A stretch of DNA of 11,121 nucleotides from positions 1 through 11,121 of the forward strand of contig CABRZO010000071.1 in assembly GCA_902475455.1 (NCBI GenBank). Direction: 5' to 3'. The notes under the pieces are model-generated. The model ran no database searches. It was not told the DNA's origin and saw only the letters and a program-made list of their open reading frames with translations. Origin of the DNA: an uncultured Eubacteriales bacterium. GTDB taxonomy: Bacteria > Bacillota > Clostridia > Oscillospirales > Oscillospiraceae. Made by a program: the position numbers and the translations under genes. Every line of letters begins with the position of its first letter. The first letter of the stretch is position 1. This document shows, piece by piece, positions 1 to 6,745 of the stretch.

Positions 1-508
1 CAACGCCTGTAATTGCGTTTCTGGTGAGAACCGTCATTGTAACCACAAAGCTGATGTGGGCCACCACAAAAAGAATGCGTACGATTATGGATAGCGCATA
101 GTAAGAAGGATACAGAATCGTCCCCATGCCAAATTTACTGCCCGTAACAACCCCAGCAACGATGCCGCTGATCAGCATGACCAGTAAATATGCAGCGGAT
201 ATGGTAAAAAGGATTGCGAGATAGTATTGTTTCTTGGAGATACCCCGCCCAATAATATTCTTCATCACACCGGAGCGATAAGCTTCTGCAACTATATTTG
301 CCGTCAGCAGCATGAAGGCATAGAGAATGATATCACCGCCCAAAAATGTGCTCATCAGACTGTCTACACCCGTAACAGGGCCTAATGCAAACCCCTGCAA
401 AGAAGATCGGATCGATACAATCAGCATAATGAAACTGAGAGCAAGGCATCCGAAAAAGAAATTGTCTTTTTTCAGCTGATAAATATGTCCACGAATCAAA
501 TTTTTCAT
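1..508 (-). CDS. ABC-2 type transporter permease (partial)
   Basis: This is the membrane subunit of an ABC exporter; 169 residues are readable from the ATG at 508 before the frame runs off the window edge, so the C-terminal part is missing. The protein begins MKNLIRGHIYQLKKD, a short basic cytoplasmic N-terminus. A first membrane helix follows (FFFGCLALSFIMLIV), then an extracytoplasmic stretch, then further hydrophobic segments around residues 60-75, 100-125 and 140-160. This layout suits the BcrB/LanE/NatB-like ABC-2 permeases that pair with BcrA-type ATPases. Its start codon overlaps the ATPase stop codon as ATGA (508-505), so the two are very likely translationally coupled and form one complex. 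Substrate cannot be told; relatives export antimicrobial peptides or give self-protection. The frame is open and in agreement with hydrophobicity along its whole length. Confidence 0.85.
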   Translation of the reverse strand, partial: MKNLIRGHIYQLKKDNFFFGCLALSFIMLIVSIRSSLQGFALGPVTGVDSLMSTFLGGDIILYAFMLLTANIVAEAYRSGVMKNIIGRGISKKQYYLAILFTISAAYLLVMLISGIVAGVVTGSKFGMGTILYPSYYALSIIVRILFVVAHISFVVTMTVLTRNAITGV

Positions 509-1416
509 ACCGCTTGCCCTCCCGAGAGTTTTTCCACAAAGAATCTCTCTATGTCTTCATCGTTGGCCCCCAAACCACACACACGCACTTTGTTTTCCAC
601 CAGGTATTGGTTGAGATCCGCCGGATTGATTTTCTCATACAAACGCAGGCTTTGATTGGAAATCACTTCACACCGCACATCGGGATAACGAGATGCAATG
701 AGTGTTTTGGCTTTCTGCAGATATTCCGGCTCCACCGCAACCTGGACGCCGCTGCTGCATGCGCTCTCCAGCGTTTCTTTGCTGAACTCGTCAATCAGAC
801 AGCCGCCATCAATAATGGCATAGTCCGTTGCCAGTTTATATAATTCGCTCAGAATATGGCTGGCAATCATGATGGTGGTACCGTATTCACGATTTAACGT
901 CTCCAGCATTTTACGCATCTCATATACGCCTTCCGGGTCAAGGCCATTGATTGGCTCATCGAGGATGAGAAAATCGGGATTTCCCAGCAGCGAAATTGCA
1001 ATGCCCAATCGCTGCTTCATGCCCAGAGAAAATTGACGTGCTTTCTTTTTTCCAGCGTTTTGCAGTCCAACCATTTCCAGAATTTTATGATAATCCTGGG
1101 CTTGGAGGCCAAACAGCAGCGAAAAATAGCGCAGATTTTCCAATGCGGTCATGTGCTCGTAGATGCCCGGTTTTTCAATCAGCATCCCCATGTTATGCCG
1201 CACCGAATCATCATTGGTCTTTCCCAGCAATGTATAAGAGCCTTCACTTTGCTGCGTTAAGCCGCAGATGATACGCATAAGTGTGGTTTTTCCAGCTCCG
1301 TTTTTTCCCACCAAGCCATAGATCGACTTTTTCGGCACATGAATGCTCACATGATTCAGAACAGTTTTTGCTCCATAGACTTTGGATAGGTTCTCTGTTT
1401 GCAAAATATATTCCAT
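505..1416 (-). CDS. ABC transporter ATP-binding protein (BcrA/LanF-like)
   Basis: This 303-residue cytoplasmic ATPase would power the permease encoded directly downstream. Motifs seen in order are Walker A GKNGAGKT (37-44), a Q-loop LTQQSEG (53-59), a variant signature FSLGMKQRLG (129-138) in place of canonical LSGGQ, Walker B FLILDEP (149-155) and the H-loop His187 in ASHILSE. About 90 residues after the nucleotide-binding domain form the accessory C-terminus typical of BcrA-like proteins. An ATG at 1482 lies in frame, but the start at 1416 is preferred: it begins MEYILQTENLSKVYG as in the family and has AAGGTGG (1424-1430) seven bases upstream, whereas the extra 22 residues overlap the likely promoter. 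The SLGMKQR signature is usual for bacitracin/lantibiotic-resistance ATPases, which suggests peptide export or immunity. That role is inference, because no regulator or peptide gene is in view. Confidence 0.93.
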   Translation of the reverse strand: MEYILQTENLSKVYGAKTVLNHVSIHVPKKSIYGLVGKNGAGKTTLMRIICGLTQQSEGSYTLLGKTNDDSVRHNMGMLIEKPGIYEHMTALENLRYFSLLFGLQAQDYHKILEMVGLQNAGKKKARQFSLGMKQRLGIAISLLGNPDFLILDEPINGLDPEGVYEMRKMLETLNREYGTTIMIASHILSELYKLATDYAIIDGGCLIDEFSKETLESACSSGVQVAVEPEYLQKAKTLIASRYPDVRCEVISNQSLRLYEKINPADLNQYLVENKVRVCGLGANDEDIERFFVEKLSGGQAV

Positions 1417-1473
1417 ACCATCTCCACCTTTTCTATATTTTGGACAAAAGCGACGAATACTTACTTTAATTGC

Positions 1474-1479
1474 AGTATA
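1474..1479 (-). promoter_or_regulatory. Possible promoter -10 box for the ABC operon
   Basis: On the minus strand TATACT lies about 58 bases before the ATPase start, inside a markedly AT-rich stretch (about 1461-1530). A -35 box at 17 bases (TAGTTT) is poor, so either an activator is needed or the true promoter is another of the AT-rich hexamers here, such as GATAAT a little further upstream. No clear operator is seen. The 218-base gap 1417-1634 otherwise holds only the terminator of the upstream operon. Confidence 0.3.
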
Positions 1480-1591
1480 CAATAGACCATGAATTTAAAC
1501 TATTATCATCTGATAAAGTTTTACTTAAGTTTCTGAAAACCGTCATGATCGCAACAAACAAGCTGTTCCAGACTTTGCTCCATGGCGAACA

Positions 1592-1628
1592 AAAAACATC
1601 CCTGCTGCAATGCAGCAGGGATGTTTTT
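1592..1628 (-). terminator. Strong intrinsic terminator after the MFS gene
   Basis: The arms 1592-1608 and 1612-1628 are perfectly complementary over 17 bp, including the flanking A/T tracts, around a 3-base AAT loop; the GC-rich core is CATCCCTGCTGC. On the minus strand the stem is followed by TTTTTT. It starts only 6 bases past the MFS stop codon, so it ends the five-gene operon. The A-tract on the other side would let it work in both directions, but there is no plus-strand gene arriving from the left. Confidence 0.95.
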
Positions 1629-1634
1629 CACACT

Positions 1635-2945
1635 TTATTTTCTTCCCGCCAAAGCGTCATCCAACTCCTTGCCGGCGGCTCGACGGTAATTGTCGTCGGT
1701 CTCGCGGACATGGGCAGGACGGAAGAAGGCAATCAGAATCAGGCTCACCACACCGATACCGGCGGTCACACCGAAGGCGGTGCCGATGTTGCCGCCTGCC
1801 ACCAAGCCGGCCACCATCATGGGGCCGAAGGCCTGCAGGATGTTGGCGATGGGGTTCACCGCAGCAAAGACGCTGGGGAAGTCCTCCCGGCGCCAGTACT
1901 GGGCGGCAGCGGAGACGGTGAAGTTGGAGCCGGCTCCCATAAACACAGACAGGCAGATCATGGACACCACAATGGTCACGGTATGATCAAAGGCGCCGAA
2001 AATGCCCGCAAGGATCATGAGACACACAGAGATGGTCACAGCCAGTTTGGTGCCGAACTTGGTATCCAGCACACCCAGCAGCCAGCTGCCGAAGCAGGAC
2101 ATGACCATGATGCCCGCCATGACCATGCCGAAGTTCAGCTCAGGATGGGAGCTGATGATGCTCTGGGTCTGGGTCATCATGCCCACGGAGCACATGAGCA
2201 GGGTGCCCATGGGGATGGTGATGAGCCAGAAGTCCCGGCACTTGAGGGTGTTGCCTAGGGTCCAGACGGTGGTCTTTTTGTTCTCCATCTCCTGACGCAT
2301 CATGGCCTGAGCTATCTCGGGAGTAAAGGAGCGGTCGTTGTCCCGATAGGCGCCGCACTGTTCCGGATAGTCCTTAATGAAGATGATGCCGATCAGCAGG
2401 CCCACCACAGCCAGGATGTAGAAGGGCAGATAAGCTCCCATAACATCCGGGGCGCCCTTGGCAAACACCCGTCCGGCAAACACCGCCACGGAGCCATTTG
2501 CCAGAGGGAAGGCGAAGGTGGCAATGCCCATTACGGTGCCCTTGCGCCGGGGGAACCACTGACCCACCAGAATACCCAGGCAGAACAGGGCGTAGATGGT
2601 GACGGTGATGTTTACCAGGAAGTAGCACACATACCACAGGATCAACTGGGTGGGCGGAATGAGCAAAACCCCCAGGGCCAGGATCAGGGATGCCACACCA
2701 AAGCCCACTCCCATCCACTTCACGCTCTTGATCCGACCGATGAAGCGGGAGAGCAGCAGCTGGAGGATGATGCCCACCAGGGTGCCGGCTGTGAGGAGCA
2801 TGGACACCGTCTGAGCTCCTCCATACAGATCAGCCAGGATGTTCAGGGGCCAGTTGGTGATGCTCATGTAGGTAAACATGGCGATAGCCTGAAACAGCAC
2901 CAGCATCCACCCACGGAACCCTAAGTTAATACTCTTTTTTCCCAT
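1635..2945 (-). CDS. MFS transporter, oxalate/formate antiporter (OFA)-like
   Basis: This is a 436-residue inner-membrane carrier with about twelve hydrophobic segments, full length for the family. The N-terminal half has a motif A-like loop FIGRIKSVKW (69-78) between helices 2 and 3 and WFPRRKGTVMGI (130-141) after helix 4, the diagnostic loop of OFA-type and related monocarboxylate carriers. The central cytoplasmic loop holds DYPEQCGAYRDND (192-204), also typical of this group. Six more helices follow and a charged C-terminus ends in AGRK. The start ATG has GAGGAG seven bases upstream. It is the last gene of the operon, 32 bases after the desulfurase-like gene and directly before a strong terminator. 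Relatives move small organic anions, so it probably imports the substrate, or exports the product, of the enzymes encoded upstream. The exact solute cannot be read from sequence. Confidence 0.92.
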   Translation of the reverse strand: MGKKSINLGFRGWMLVLFQAIAMFTYMSITNWPLNILADLYGGAQTVSMLLTAGTLVGIILQLLLSRFIGRIKSVKWMGVGFGVASLILALGVLLIPPTQLILWYVCYFLVNITVTIYALFCLGILVGQWFPRRKGTVMGIATFAFPLANGSVAVFAGRVFAKGAPDVMGAYLPFYILAVVGLLIGIIFIKDYPEQCGAYRDNDRSFTPEIAQAMMRQEMENKKTTVWTLGNTLKCRDFWLITIPMGTLLMCSVGMMTQTQSIISSHPELNFGMVMAGIMVMSCFGSWLLGVLDTKFGTKLAVTISVCLMILAGIFGAFDHTVTIVVSMICLSVFMGAGSNFTVSAAAQYWRREDFPSVFAAVNPIANILQAFGPMMVAGLVAGGNIGTAFGVTAGIGVVSLILIAFFRPAHVRETDDNYRRAAGKELDDALAGRK

Positions 2946-2977
2946 AAAATCTCTCCTCTTTCCGTTTTTCTTTCCTT

Positions 2978-4171
2978 TTATCCTTTCAACAGTTTCAGCG
3001 CTGCCTCCAGTGCCCGCTCAAAGGGAGCCAGCTCCTCCAGACTGTTGTAAAAGGCAGGGGAAATGCGCAGGGTCTGCTCCACTCCCAGCTGGGCCAGGGC
3101 GTAGCTGGCGCAGTGCTGGCCCGCCCGCACCGCCACCCCGTACTGATCCAGTACACTGGCCAGATCGTAGGGGTGCACGCCGGGAAAGGTGACGCTGAGG
3201 ACGCCCGTATGGCGCTTGGGAGACCCCAGAATCCGGCCCCCCTGGGCGGATACAATCTCTCGTATCCCCTCCAGCACCTGCTGGGTATGGGCGGACAACC
3301 GGGAAATCCCAAAGCGTTGCAGGAAATCCACGGCAGCCCCCAGGCTGATGGCCCCCACATAGTTGGGGGTCCCGGCCTCGAAGCGGTGGGGCACGGGAGC
3401 ATAGCTGGGACAGAGGTCCCGGACAAAATCCACCATGCCACCCCCCACATACACCGGCTCCAGCTCCTCCAGCAGGGCTTTCTTGCCGTAGAGCACACCG
3501 ATCCCCGTCAGCGCCCCCAGCTTATGGCCGGAGAAGGCCAGGAAATCGCAGTCCACCCGGCCCACATCCACCGGCAGGTGGAGCATGGCCTGGGCCCCGT
3601 CCACCAGCACCCGGCTTCCCGCCCGATGGGCCATGGCGGTGATCTCCTCCACCGGGTTGACGGTGCCGATGGCATTGGACACCCAGGTGACGCACACCAG
3701 CCGGGTATGATGGGAGAGCAGGCGGCCATAGGCCTCCAGGTCCAGATCCCCCGTTTCGGTAACGGGGATGATCCGCACTTCAATTCCCGTCCGCTTGCAC
3801 AGCTCCACCCAGGGCAGCAGGTTGGAGTGGTGCTCCAGGGCAGAGACAATGATTTCATCTCCCGGACACAGCTGCTGACCGATCATCTGGGAGAGCATAT
3901 TGATGCTCTGGGTGGTGCCGGAAGTGAAGATGATCTCCTCCCGCTCCGCCCCGATGAACCGGGCCACCTTTTCCCGGGCTTGCTCCATGGCCTGCTGGCT
4001 CTCCCGGGCCAGGGTGTGGCTGCTGCGGTGGACATTTCCATTGAAATGTCTGTAATGGTTCTCCACCGCCTCCCACACGGGGGCAGGCATCTGGAGCGTG
4101 GCAGCATTATCATAATAGATCAGGGGCCGCCCGTTGATCCGGGTGTCCAAGATGGGAAAGAACTCTCTCAC
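2978..4171 (-). CDS. SufS-like cysteine desulfurase (class V aminotransferase fold)
   Basis: This 397-residue PLP enzyme resembles group II cysteine desulfurases (SufS/CsdA), which take sulfur from L-cysteine as a protein persulfide and release alanine. Visible landmarks are YYDNAAT (19-25), the FTSGTTQSIN phosphate-binding loop (82-91), EHHSN with the cofactor-stacking His (113-117), VDGAQ (190-194), the PLP lysine in SGHKLG (Lys217), FEAGTPN (264-270) and RAGQHCA with the persulfide cysteine Cys354. Most SufS proteins have RAGHHCA or RTGHHCA, so the first His is Gln here. The start is GTG at 4171, overlapping the SufE stop as GTGA, with GGGGGAGG seven bases upstream. Coupling to a SufE-like partner supports a real sulfur-transfer role. 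No sufBCD genes are nearby, so the sulfur probably goes to a special acceptor rather than to general cluster assembly. A relative acting on a different amino acid is possible. Confidence 0.93.
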   Translation of the reverse strand: MREFFPILDTRINGRPLIYYDNAATLQMPAPVWEAVENHYRHFNGNVHRSSHTLARESQQAMEQAREKVARFIGAEREEIIFTSGTTQSINMLSQMIGQQLCPGDEIIVSALEHHSNLLPWVELCKRTGIEVRIIPVTETGDLDLEAYGRLLSHHTRLVCVTWVSNAIGTVNPVEEITAMAHRAGSRVLVDGAQAMLHLPVDVGRVDCDFLAFSGHKLGALTGIGVLYGKKALLEELEPVYVGGGMVDFVRDLCPSYAPVPHRFEAGTPNYVGAISLGAAVDFLQRFGISRLSAHTQQVLEGIREIVSAQGGRILGSPKRHTGVLSVTFPGVHPYDLASVLDQYGVAVRAGQHCASYALAQLGVEQTLRISPAFYNSLEELAPFERALEAALKLLKG

Positions 4172-4578
4172 GTCCGTTCCTCCCCCTCCCGGTGCAGCCG
4201 GGCCAGCACACTGCTAAGCCCCCGGTACTGCCCATCTGTGAGGCGTCCCCGCACCCCGGGGCGATCCAGCAGGGTGCAGGAGTACGCTGCCACCTCTTCC
4301 GGCGTGCGGTGCTGGTATAGTTCACACAGCAGCGCCAGCACGCCCCGGACCAGGAAGGATTCACTGTCTGCCAGCAGGCGCAATCGGCCCTGCTCCCACC
4401 GGGTTTCCACCCAGGTTTTGGCCTGGCAATCCGCCACCAGGTTTTCGTCCCTCCGCTCCTCCGGAGGGATTCCCTCGTGGGCCCGGGCGCAGGCCATGAG
4501 ATACTCCATCTGGCTCAGAGGATCCCCCAGCTGGGTCAGATCCTCCTGTATGCTCTCCTCCATCTGGGCCATGGTCAC
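4168..4578 (-). CDS. SufE-like sulfur acceptor protein
   Basis: This 136-residue cytoplasmic protein is full length for SufE. It carries the family core VADCQAKTWVET, with the acceptor Cys51 at the same number as E. coli SufE Cys51, followed by DSESFLVRGVLALL (72-85), matching the SufE segment DSD..IV.G..A. SufE takes persulfide sulfur from SufS and raises its turnover. The start is GTG at 4578, chosen because GGAGG lies eight bases upstream; the nearby ATG at 4572 would be 14 bases away. It sits 3 bases after the preceding gene and overlaps the SufS-like gene by 4 bases (GTGA), the tightest link in the operon. The N-terminus MAQMEESIQEDLTQLGDPLSQMEYLM is the usual SufE helix region. The chain is poor in other cysteines (Cys30 and Cys100 are the main extra ones). 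Its final sulfur recipient is unknown. Confidence 0.9.
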   Translation of the reverse strand: MTMAQMEESIQEDLTQLGDPLSQMEYLMACARAHEGIPPEERRDENLVADCQAKTWVETRWEQGRLRLLADSESFLVRGVLALLCELYQHRTPEEVAAYSCTLLDRPGVRGRLTDGQYRGLSSVLARLHREGEERT

Positions 4579-4581
4579 AGG

Positions 4582-4995
4582 TCATCCCTCCAGTTTTCGA
4601 TAACACAAGTTGATCAGCTCGCTGAGCAGGTTTACCGGCACCGCCTCCTCCACCTCCAGAGGAATGCCAATCTCCCGGCGCAGGGCCATGATGAAGAGCA
4701 CCTTCTTATTGGTGGCGGAGGTGGCTCCGCCGCACTTGGAGGCAAATTCAGCGGCATCAATGAATCCCGGCGGAAATTGGGAGGCCCGCTCCACGCTGTA
4801 CTGGCAGATGCGGTAGAAATCGTCTGTGTCCAGCTCCTCCGGGGCCAGCATGAACTTGGCGCAGAGATATTGGGTAAACAGGCAGGCAAATTCCTCCGGA
4901 GTGCTGTACTGATGCCCTTTCATTTTCTCCGCCCACTGGGCCGCTCGATTCTTTTGGGCCAGAATGCCGGCGGTAATCTGCCTGCGGTCGATCAT
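4582..4995 (-). CDS. Small protein with acyl-carrier-like C-terminal half, function unknown
   Basis: I do not recognise this 137-residue protein as a named family. Its C-terminal part has the rhythm of an acyl carrier protein: GGATSATNKKVLFIMALRRE, then IGIPLEVEEAVPVNLLSELI, compared with the ACP pattern G.DSL..VEL..ALE..FGI.I and a closing helix. A serine (in ATSA) sits near the phosphopantetheine position, but the Asp-Ser-Leu motif is changed to Thr-Ser-Ala and two extra residues follow. An earlier segment, YLCAKFMLAPEELDTDDFYR, could be helix I, leaving an insertion of about 30 residues. So a degenerate carrier or ACP-fold adaptor is possible, but this rests on eye alignment only. The ATG at 4995 overlaps the isomerase-like stop as ATGA, and the SufE-like gene starts 3 bases after its stop, so it is certainly expressed with them. 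It contains three cysteines (two in the helix I region, one just before the motif). Confidence 0.8.
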   Translation of the reverse strand: MIDRRQITAGILAQKNRAAQWAEKMKGHQYSTPEEFACLFTQYLCAKFMLAPEELDTDDFYRICQYSVERASQFPPGFIDAAEFASKCGGATSATNKKVLFIMALRREIGIPLEVEEAVPVNLLSELINLCYRKLEG

Positions 4996-6533
4996 GCCTC
5001 CACGACCTCCATACCCAGCACACGGCCCAGGGTCTTCACATCCTCCACATGGTCACCGAACACGGCGGGCATATGCAGGCCGAACTCAGACTGCTTGTGG
5101 AAGTAGTCCAGCTTGGAGTTGACGGTGAAGTACACGCCCTCGCTGCAGCCGGTGGTGTTGTAGCCGAAGCCCCCCACCACGGAGCCCTTGGCCACCAGGA
5201 TCCGGTTGCAGTTGGGATCGAAGCGCATGAGGGTCAGGGTCTCACCCTTGTTCTGATCAAAGTCCACCCGCATGGTGGCGCCCCAGCCGCTGTGGGTAAA
5301 GGGACGGACGGCATAGGGGGCGGGCTCGCTGTCAAAGCCGTGCATGAGCCGGTTGGGGGTGGCGTGGCCGGTATAGTAGATGTTGGGATCACTGTCCATC
5401 TCGGGGATGTAGGAAATGCCCACGAAGTCATTCATCACCTTCCCGTCAAAGTACACGCAGGGCTGCGTGTTGCCCATATAGGGGGCCTTGCCGGTGAGGT
5501 TGGCCAGGGTGGCAATGGCAGAAGTGCCTACCAGATCCAGCTCGCAGCCCGAGGGAATGCCCTGCTCGTTGAGGAGGGAGTGGGTCAGGCAGAAGGTGAA
5601 CTGCTCCTGGTTCATTCGCCGGGTAGCGCAGGCATCCGGGCAGGGTGCGGTAAAGGCGTTGCAGCCGAAGTGGGCCATGAGCTTCTTGGCCAGAACGGCG
5701 ACCTTGACCGAGTTGATCACATACGCCCGGTCCATGGTCACATCGTCGGTGCCGGCCAGCAGCTGGTCTGCCCAGCGGTTCACCTCCACCATGTCCTCAC
5801 TGGTGAGGTTGCAGGCATTGCGGCCTGGCAGGGTGTAGTTGTTTCCGCTCTCATCCACATGCATCATATCCAGGAACTCGTGGATGCTCAGATAAGTAAA
5901 CTGGATGCCCAGGCGGCGGGTGGCATCATCGTTGCTCAGGTAGGCATCGGGGCCGCCCAGGGACTGCTGGGAGTTATTGCGCACCACGGTGAGGATGCGG
6001 GTGTTGCGCAGCGCCTTCCGGGCCCGGAGGGCACGGAGCAGACGGATGCCGTCGGGGATATCCAGGAAGGCATAGGCCTCTGCCCCTCTGGCCCGGGTGA
6101 TAGCGTTGATGATGGTGGAGGCAAACATCCCCTCCCCGGCCACCGGCTTGCCGTAGCGGATAGCAAACTCCTTGGCATAGCCCTCGCAGCGCATACCGGA
6201 GAAGATATACAGGTCAGTCTCCCGCATGGTGGGCAGCAGCTGAGCCTCCTCCTCCTGGGGCACAAAGAACTCGTCGGACATTTTGAGGTAGACGGGAGGG
6301 AGCATGTTGATGCCGGGCACCTGGCTGAAGGCCCCCATCATGGCCCCGGACCAACCCTTAAAAATCTCAGCCTGGTTGAGCAGATCAAACTCCTTGGTCA
6401 GCGCCTCGGGGGGGCCAAACCGGCAGGGTCCCTCATAGGCATGCTCGTGGATCAGGGCCACATACACCAGCTGGACATTGAGCTTCACATCCACACCACG
6501 GACAATCTGTGCGGTATTGCAGGTACAATTCAT
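4992..6533 (-). CDS. L-fucose/L-arabinose isomerase-like protein
   Basis: This 513-residue protein begins the operon. Its second half matches the fucose/arabinose isomerase fold: IPSGCELDLVGTSAIATL (327-343, the catalytic Glu region), LTGKAPYMGN (346-355), a late beta-rich domain with ETLTLMRFDP and AKGSVVGGFG, and a C-terminal GLHMPAVFGDHVEDVKTLGRVLG that parallels the HHxVLVYGD end of FucI-type enzymes. Family enzymes bind Mn2+ through Glu, Asp and His and interconvert aldoses and ketoses. Glu331 and His487 fit two ligands, but the residue 24 after Glu331, where E. coli FucI has Asp361, is Asn355. There are about 13 cysteines, with CxC at the N-terminus and a C-x6-C-x3-C patch (291-302). 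The start ATG has AAGGAGG eight bases upstream. No sugar kinase or aldolase is nearby, so ordinary sugar catabolism is doubtful; an altered isomerase acting on an unusual substrate is my inference. Confidence 0.82.
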   Translation of the reverse strand: MNCTCNTAQIVRGVDVKLNVQLVYVALIHEHAYEGPCRFGPPEALTKEFDLLNQAEIFKGWSGAMMGAFSQVPGINMLPPVYLKMSDEFFVPQEEEAQLLPTMRETDLYIFSGMRCEGYAKEFAIRYGKPVAGEGMFASTIINAITRARGAEAYAFLDIPDGIRLLRALRARKALRNTRILTVVRNNSQQSLGGPDAYLSNDDATRRLGIQFTYLSIHEFLDMMHVDESGNNYTLPGRNACNLTSEDMVEVNRWADQLLAGTDDVTMDRAYVINSVKVAVLAKKLMAHFGCNAFTAPCPDACATRRMNQEQFTFCLTHSLLNEQGIPSGCELDLVGTSAIATLANLTGKAPYMGNTQPCVYFDGKVMNDFVGISYIPEMDSDPNIYYTGHATPNRLMHGFDSEPAPYAVRPFTHSGWGATMRVDFDQNKGETLTLMRFDPNCNRILVAKGSVVGGFGYNTTGCSEGVYFTVNSKLDYFHKQSEFGLHMPAVFGDHVEDVKTLGRVLGMEVVEA

Positions 6534-6578
6534 ACTGACTTCCTCCTTATGAATCCAGGTTCAACTCGTTGCGCAGCC

Positions 6579-6607
6579 ATAGTATCACTTCCCTATTTCC
6601 CTGTGAA
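6579..6607 (-). promoter_or_regulatory. Promoter of the isomerase-like/SufE/SufS/MFS operon
   Basis: On the minus strand a -35 box TTCACA (6607-6602, 5/6 to consensus) is 17 bases from the -10 box TACTAT (6584-6579, 4/6), with a TGA before it that makes an extended -10. Transcription would start near 6572, leaving a leader of about 40 bases before the ATG at 6533 with its AAGGAGG site. The moderate -10 suits a promoter that needs LysR activation. Confidence 0.6.
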
Positions 6608-6618
6608 ATCGGGAGTTT

Positions 6619-6651
6619 GTATGTTCTCCCATACGCTGGGCGTATGGGAGA
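6619..6651. promoter_or_regulatory. LysR-type operator: palindrome with an added half-site
   Basis: Arms TCTCCCATACGC (6625-6636) and GCGTATGGGAGA (6640-6651) are perfect inverted repeats around TGG. The centre is CATAC-N7-GTATG, which contains the T-N11-A signature of LysR regulators. A third half-site GTATG (6619-6623) pairs with the CATAC at 6630-6634, so three half-sites lie 11-12 bases apart, about one helical turn. Relative to the predicted operon start (near 6572) the palindrome is centred near -66 and the third half-site near -49. These are the usual places of LysR recognition and activation sites. Confidence 0.75.
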
Positions 6652-6666
6652 GGATTCCAAACTCAT

Positions 6667-6695
6667 TTGCCCTGCCTTTCCATCTGTGCTATGAT
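6667..6695 (+). promoter_or_regulatory. Promoter of the LysR gene
   Basis: TTGCCC (6667-6672) and TATGAT (6690-6695) are spaced by 17 bases, and TGC just before the -10 makes it an extended -10 promoter. Start of transcription would be near 6702, about 44 bases before the ATG. It diverges from the operon promoter, with the palindromic operator between the two, so LysR autoregulation is likely. Confidence 0.6.
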
Positions 6696-6745
6696 AAAAA
6701 AAGGTCCCGTTCGATTTTTCCACTGGGCAAAAGGGAGGAATTGCC

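Noticed and set aside
333..539. A 68-residue minus-strand frame over the permease and ATPase end
   Set aside because: The overlapping frame starting at 508 encodes a continuous membrane protein coupled to the ATPase stop; this one has no hydrophobic pattern or family match.
1470..2258. A 262-residue plus-strand frame opposite the MFS gene
   Set aside because: It is a His/Gly/Ala-rich shadow of the transporter and runs through the terminator hairpin.
4031..4050. Inverted repeat GACATTTC / GAAATGTC with a 4-base loop
   Set aside because: It lies inside the SufS-like coding sequence, over conserved residues (RHFNGNVH), has no T-tract and no link to a promoter, so it is probably chance.
3113..4603. 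A 496-residue plus-strand open frame opposite SufS and SufE
   Set aside because: It lies antisense to both genes, is rich in Gly, His, Pro and Gln without a fold signature, and lacks a start signal.
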